From contig NC_079499.1 in the NCBI RefSeq assembly GCF_030052815.1, positions 82,871,183 through 82,935,182 on the forward strand: a DNA stretch of 64,000 bases. The letters run 5' to 3'. The stretch comes from Hevea brasiliensis (lineage: Eukaryota; Streptophyta; Magnoliopsida; Malpighiales; Euphorbiaceae). Below the pieces are notes generated by a model. It made no database searches and had not been told where the DNA came from. It saw only the letters and a program-made list of their open reading frames with translations. Shown here one piece after another: positions 60,694-64,000 of the stretch. The translations under genes and the position numbers were made by a program. Within the stretch, counting starts at the first letter, position 1; every line of letters starts with the position of its first letter.

Positions 60694-62169
60694 TTAGTAA
60701 ACCTTGTGTTTAGGTTAAGGTGAGTAATTTGGTGTAGAGAAAGGAAGGAAATATTGAGATATGAACTTGTCCATTTTCGACAGCCATGAAGGTTTGTTGT
60801 ATTTGAGTTTTTCTTACCTCTAATGGATGGGATTTAAGGTTGATTAATTCAAATAGAAGTTGTAGTAAGTTAATGTCTAAGGATGTGTATGTTAGTGCTT
60901 GAATTAAGAGTTTAAAAGTGGGACTTTGATGCTTTAGTAAACTACCATGTTGGGCAGCCTTAAATATCATGAATTTGTGTGTGAGTTTATGAAATTTATT
61001 AATGAAATATTATGGTGTTGAATTGTGGGCAGTTTGTATAATTGCCATGGAAGTGTATGTGTAAAATAAGTGTTGATGTACATTGAATTTGGGTGGATGT
61101 AAATGTTAAACTTTAATGGTGAATTGTGTGCATTGAGCACTTTAGTGTTCTGCCCAAAATACTTTCTGGAATTGTGTACCATATACATAGAAGTGCCATG
61201 ATTGAATATTGAAGTATTGGGAGGAAAAGGATTGTCAAAATTGGAAGTGTAATGTTCAAATGCAGGTTGTGTGTGTTGGTAGCACCTAAATTAAGTCATA
61301 AGTACAAAACTATGAACCCAATTGGTATGAGGCCAATGGAGGGTGAAACTAGACACCAAATAGGTCAACTTTCATGTAGAAAAGTTGCCAAAATTCTGCC
61401 TAAAAACTGACCTTCAAAATGATCAAATCCGGAATGGCAACCTTGCAAACCCAGATTTTTGACCATATGAACAGTAGTCATTAGGATGACCATAACTCAC
61501 TCAAAACAGGTCCAAATGACCTGAAATTTTTACCATGGATAGCTTAGAGATAGAGATACAATTCTTATGAAGACACAAAAGCCTAGATATGGCCAGAACC
61601 AAGTCAAATAGCTTGCACAAGTTCGGGTACGAAAACTGCCAGAACTAAAAGTGACCTAAAATTGACCAAATTTTGCGATAAAGGTGCAATCTGTCCAGTT
61701 TTAGTAAATTGACCATATCTTGTTCTATACAACTCAGAATGATCTAAAATTTTGGCAAGAGTTCAATAAGACATAGAGCTACAATTTTGCTTCTTTGACC
61801 AGAAGCTAAAAACCAAGAGAAATAGGACAACAAGCTAGACCAATCTAGCATACTAAAACTGAAAATTTGGTGATTACATAAAATAATACTTGAAGTAATT
61901 TGGCAATGAATGCTAACTTGTGAAAAGGGTAAATTGCACTATATTGGCAGCATATTGAATTACAATTTGTGACATGTTGATGCTAGAATCAACTTATCCA
62001 CATTACCTAAAAAGGTCAACAAATACATTGACTTGTGAATTACATGATAACTAGCAAACTCAAAAAAATGAGGAATTAAACAATTAATTTGTAATGTGCC
62101 CTAGTTTGCCTAGTTGACTAGTTTGGATAGTTTGACATGCTAATAGGATTCTAACAGCTGTTCTGTAAA

Positions 62170-62302
62170 TGGCTTCATGCCATACTGTGTTTTTACGGCT
62201 TATTATGCCGCACTGTGACTTTAATAGCCTATGGCTATACGTATTGTGTTATTATACTTGGCTTATCGCCGGATTGACTATGTGGCTTTTTAGCCACACT
62301 GT
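62170..62302 (+). repeat. Array of short stem-loops in LTR
   Basis: Successive small inverted repeats, about every 25-35 bp: GGCTTCATGCC, CGGCTTATTATGCCG, AGCCTATGGCT, GGCTTATCGCC, TGGCTTTTTAGCCA. They are separated by ACTGTG-like spacers. The reverse LTR copies show the same pattern near 45100-45235 and 63250-63385 (ATGGCTAAAAGCCAT and similar). Confidence 0.65.
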
Positions 62303-64000
62303 TTGCACACCGGGAGACACTTTGTGACCGATGGCGTGACGGCCCGAGGTACTAGGTACCTAGTGCTAGTATATCCGTTTATCCAGTCTGGTCAGTGTAT
62401 AGGCTACACGGGTAGTTAATTTAAGCATTATTAAATTCGAATAGCTAAATTCAGTTTATTGACATACAACACCACCAAAATTAGCAAAAATGAAAGGTTA
62501 GCAAATAAAAGTAGAATCAACAACTGCAAAGGATATCGATGTCATAAATTCATAAACAATTCATTTATTTTATTTTAGTGTATATTACTTTATATTTGGC
62601 ACCACTAAGCAGAATTGCTTAGCGCGCTGGTTTTGCTATGCGTAGGTATTGGAGACACAGCTGGGGAGCCCAGCAGACCTACGACCGGGTGAGACATTAG
62701 ATCTGCACAGGAGTCCAGAGTCATCTTCACTACACTGCATACATGGTAGGACTTAGGATCTTGTGTAATGACTATCAGTTGTATTTTGACATTTTGTTAT
62801 GTAATTTTGTATATTCTAAAACTTTAAGGTTTGTAATAATTTGTATATATTAAACTCCTATGGAGAGTATTTGGATGAATGTAAATTATGATGGATTGTA
62901 TTTTGAAACCATGAAATAGTTGAGATTTTGAGAATATTATCATATTTAAACTATTTTTCTTTTATAGGTTTAGAATGACAGTTTGTCCGAAACACAGACG
63001 ACACCTTGCCGGATTTTTATTACCATTTTTGAAACACTGATTTTATTAAAGTATGAAAATAGAACCAGCATGATATGAATTTTACATAAAAGACTTCTTA
63101 AAATCAAATTGAGTTCAGGAAATGAGATAATTACAGACTAGGTGCTCCGGCACGCCGTGTAGCACGCCATAGTCGACTACACTGTAGACGGGTGAGGGGT
63201 GTTACAAAGTACCTCGGGCCGTTACACCATCGGTCACATAGTGTCTGCCAGGTGTGCAACAGAATGGCTAACAAGCCATAATAACAATCGGGCATAAAGC
63301 CGAGTATGTCAAGTATAACAAAATGGCTAAAAACCATAATATCACAAAATAGCCATGAAGACCATAAATCACGAAATGGCATGAAACCATCGGCAGTACT
63401 GCAATCGAAACCCTATTGGTATGCCAACCTATCCAAACCAACTATACTAGGCATACTAGGGCATATTAACAAAGTTAGGTTTTGGTTCCTTGGATTTGAT
63501 GTTATGGTGGTTACTATTCACATAACTATTCATTCAAATTTTTGACTTTTTCATTAATAATATATATACAATTTCTAAATACATAGTCATACCACATTTT
63601 GAGTTATAAACTTATTGGCAATAGTTGCCAATTGCAATTCAAGACTTATTAGAAGTAATTCTAAAATTTCAGATTTCATTACCTATGTTTACTGTTCTAT
63701 TGGACCATTCTACAGTGGGAAGTTGACTAAACTTTCTTCATCAAAGTTGTTCCTTAATGTCTCTACTTTAATTTTCTTTTTGAATCACTCCATTTGGAGT
63801 TTTGTAGCTCAAGTTATGGTATTTTTACCATAACTAGCGAGATTGATCCATGTCTAGAATTTCTGGGCAATTTTTAGTTCTAGCAGTTTTGGTAAATTAA
63901 CTTTGGTCAACAATTTGAGTTGGTTATGGCCAGAATTTGGGTTTCTATTATTCATAAAAGTTGTTCTATTATACCTAAGCTTTCCATGGGTTCATGAATC

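Larger units (their letters stand above)
56079..63206 (+). mobile_element. Solo LTR, forward, itself interrupted
   Basis: Starts TGTAACATCC at 56079 and ends GGTGTTACA at 63206, with perfect duplications AAGTA (56074-56078 and 63207-63211). Removing the nested LTR (56977-60693 plus duplication) leaves about 3.4 kb. It contains the 5S-like block at 56263-56308 and an array of short hairpins at 62170-62302. Confidence 0.94.
43454..64000 (-). mobile_element. Second reverse Ty3/gypsy chromovirus, heavily nested
   Basis: In element orientation the 5' LTR starts off the window and ends at 55259. The primer binding site follows at 55242, then gag (55130-54029), an inserted solo LTR (54028-50358), protease and RT (50357-48600), a deletion joint, integrase and chromodomain (48590-47502), polypurine tract, and 3' LTR (47439-43454). 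Gene order and the chromodomain place it with Tekay/Del chromoviruses. LTR length after removing insertions is about 3.2 kb, and about 1.5 kb of the right LTR is off the window by comparison with its partner. Four insertions, a large pol deletion and several stops make it the most decayed element here. Confidence 0.9.
55259..64000 (-). repeat. 5' LTR of second reverse element (incomplete, interrupted)
   Basis: 55259-56078 and 63212-64000 are collinear with 43454 to about 45910 in the partner LTR, allowing for the inserts there. The solo LTR at 56079-63206 interrupts it, and it continues past the window edge. Confidence 0.9.

Overview
This window is nuclear DNA from a dicot plant, probably a woody species with a large, retrotransposon-rich genome. 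The AT-rich background, spliced tyrosine aminotransferase gene, Tekay/Del-type Ty3/gypsy chromoviruses with giant LTRs, a Cassandra-like 5S-bearing element and a hAT-type MITE all fit this. Euphorbiaceae (for example a Hevea relative) is a guess that I cannot prove from the sequence. About 50 kb is LTR-retrotransposon DNA. One cellular gene sits in an 11 kb gap between two retrotransposon stacks.

Left stack (1-32336). Positions 1-3792 are the 3' part of a forward LTR inserted into the 3' LTR of a reverse-strand gypsy element (3793-13609). That element has a 5' LTR at 9898-13609 and broken gag, protease, RT, RNase H and integrase/chromodomain reading frames. After 62 bp of older DNA comes a three-level nest. 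A forward solo LTR (13672-32336, target duplication TAACC) is split by a forward element with 4.6 kb LTRs and almost no pol (14640-29620, duplication TGAAA). The 5' LTR of that element is split in turn by a reverse solo LTR (17062-20718, duplication TCAAT).

Gene island (32342-43453). AT-rich intergenic DNA leads into a tandem array (34790-36135) in which the apparent core promoter of the next gene occurs five times forward and once inverted. The gene, 36167-40891, is a seven-exon tyrosine aminotransferase of 418 codons with every splice site GT-AG. Intron 1 carries a 397 bp hAT-type MITE, and intron 4 a possible SINE fragment.

Right stack (43454-64000). A second reverse-strand gypsy element has its 3' LTR at 43454-47439. 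This LTR holds a 772 bp fold-back element with 5S rRNA-derived segments, Cassandra-like. The pol region (47502-50357) is deleted between RNase H and integrase and contains a 74 nt GT-AG intron-like insert. A solo LTR (50358-54028) separates pol from gag (54029-55130). The 5' LTR starts at 55259, runs off the window, and is split by a forward solo LTR (56079-63206) that is itself split by a reverse solo LTR (56977-60693).

The most unexpected signal is in the giant LTRs. All ten LTR copies whose 5' part is in the window carry, 171-186 bp from the LTR start, a GC-rich block resembling the box A to box C region of 5S rRNA. The next most interesting are the amplified promoter of the aminotransferase gene and the intron-like insert in integrase. 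Coordinates and target duplications were read by eye; no alignment or database search was run.
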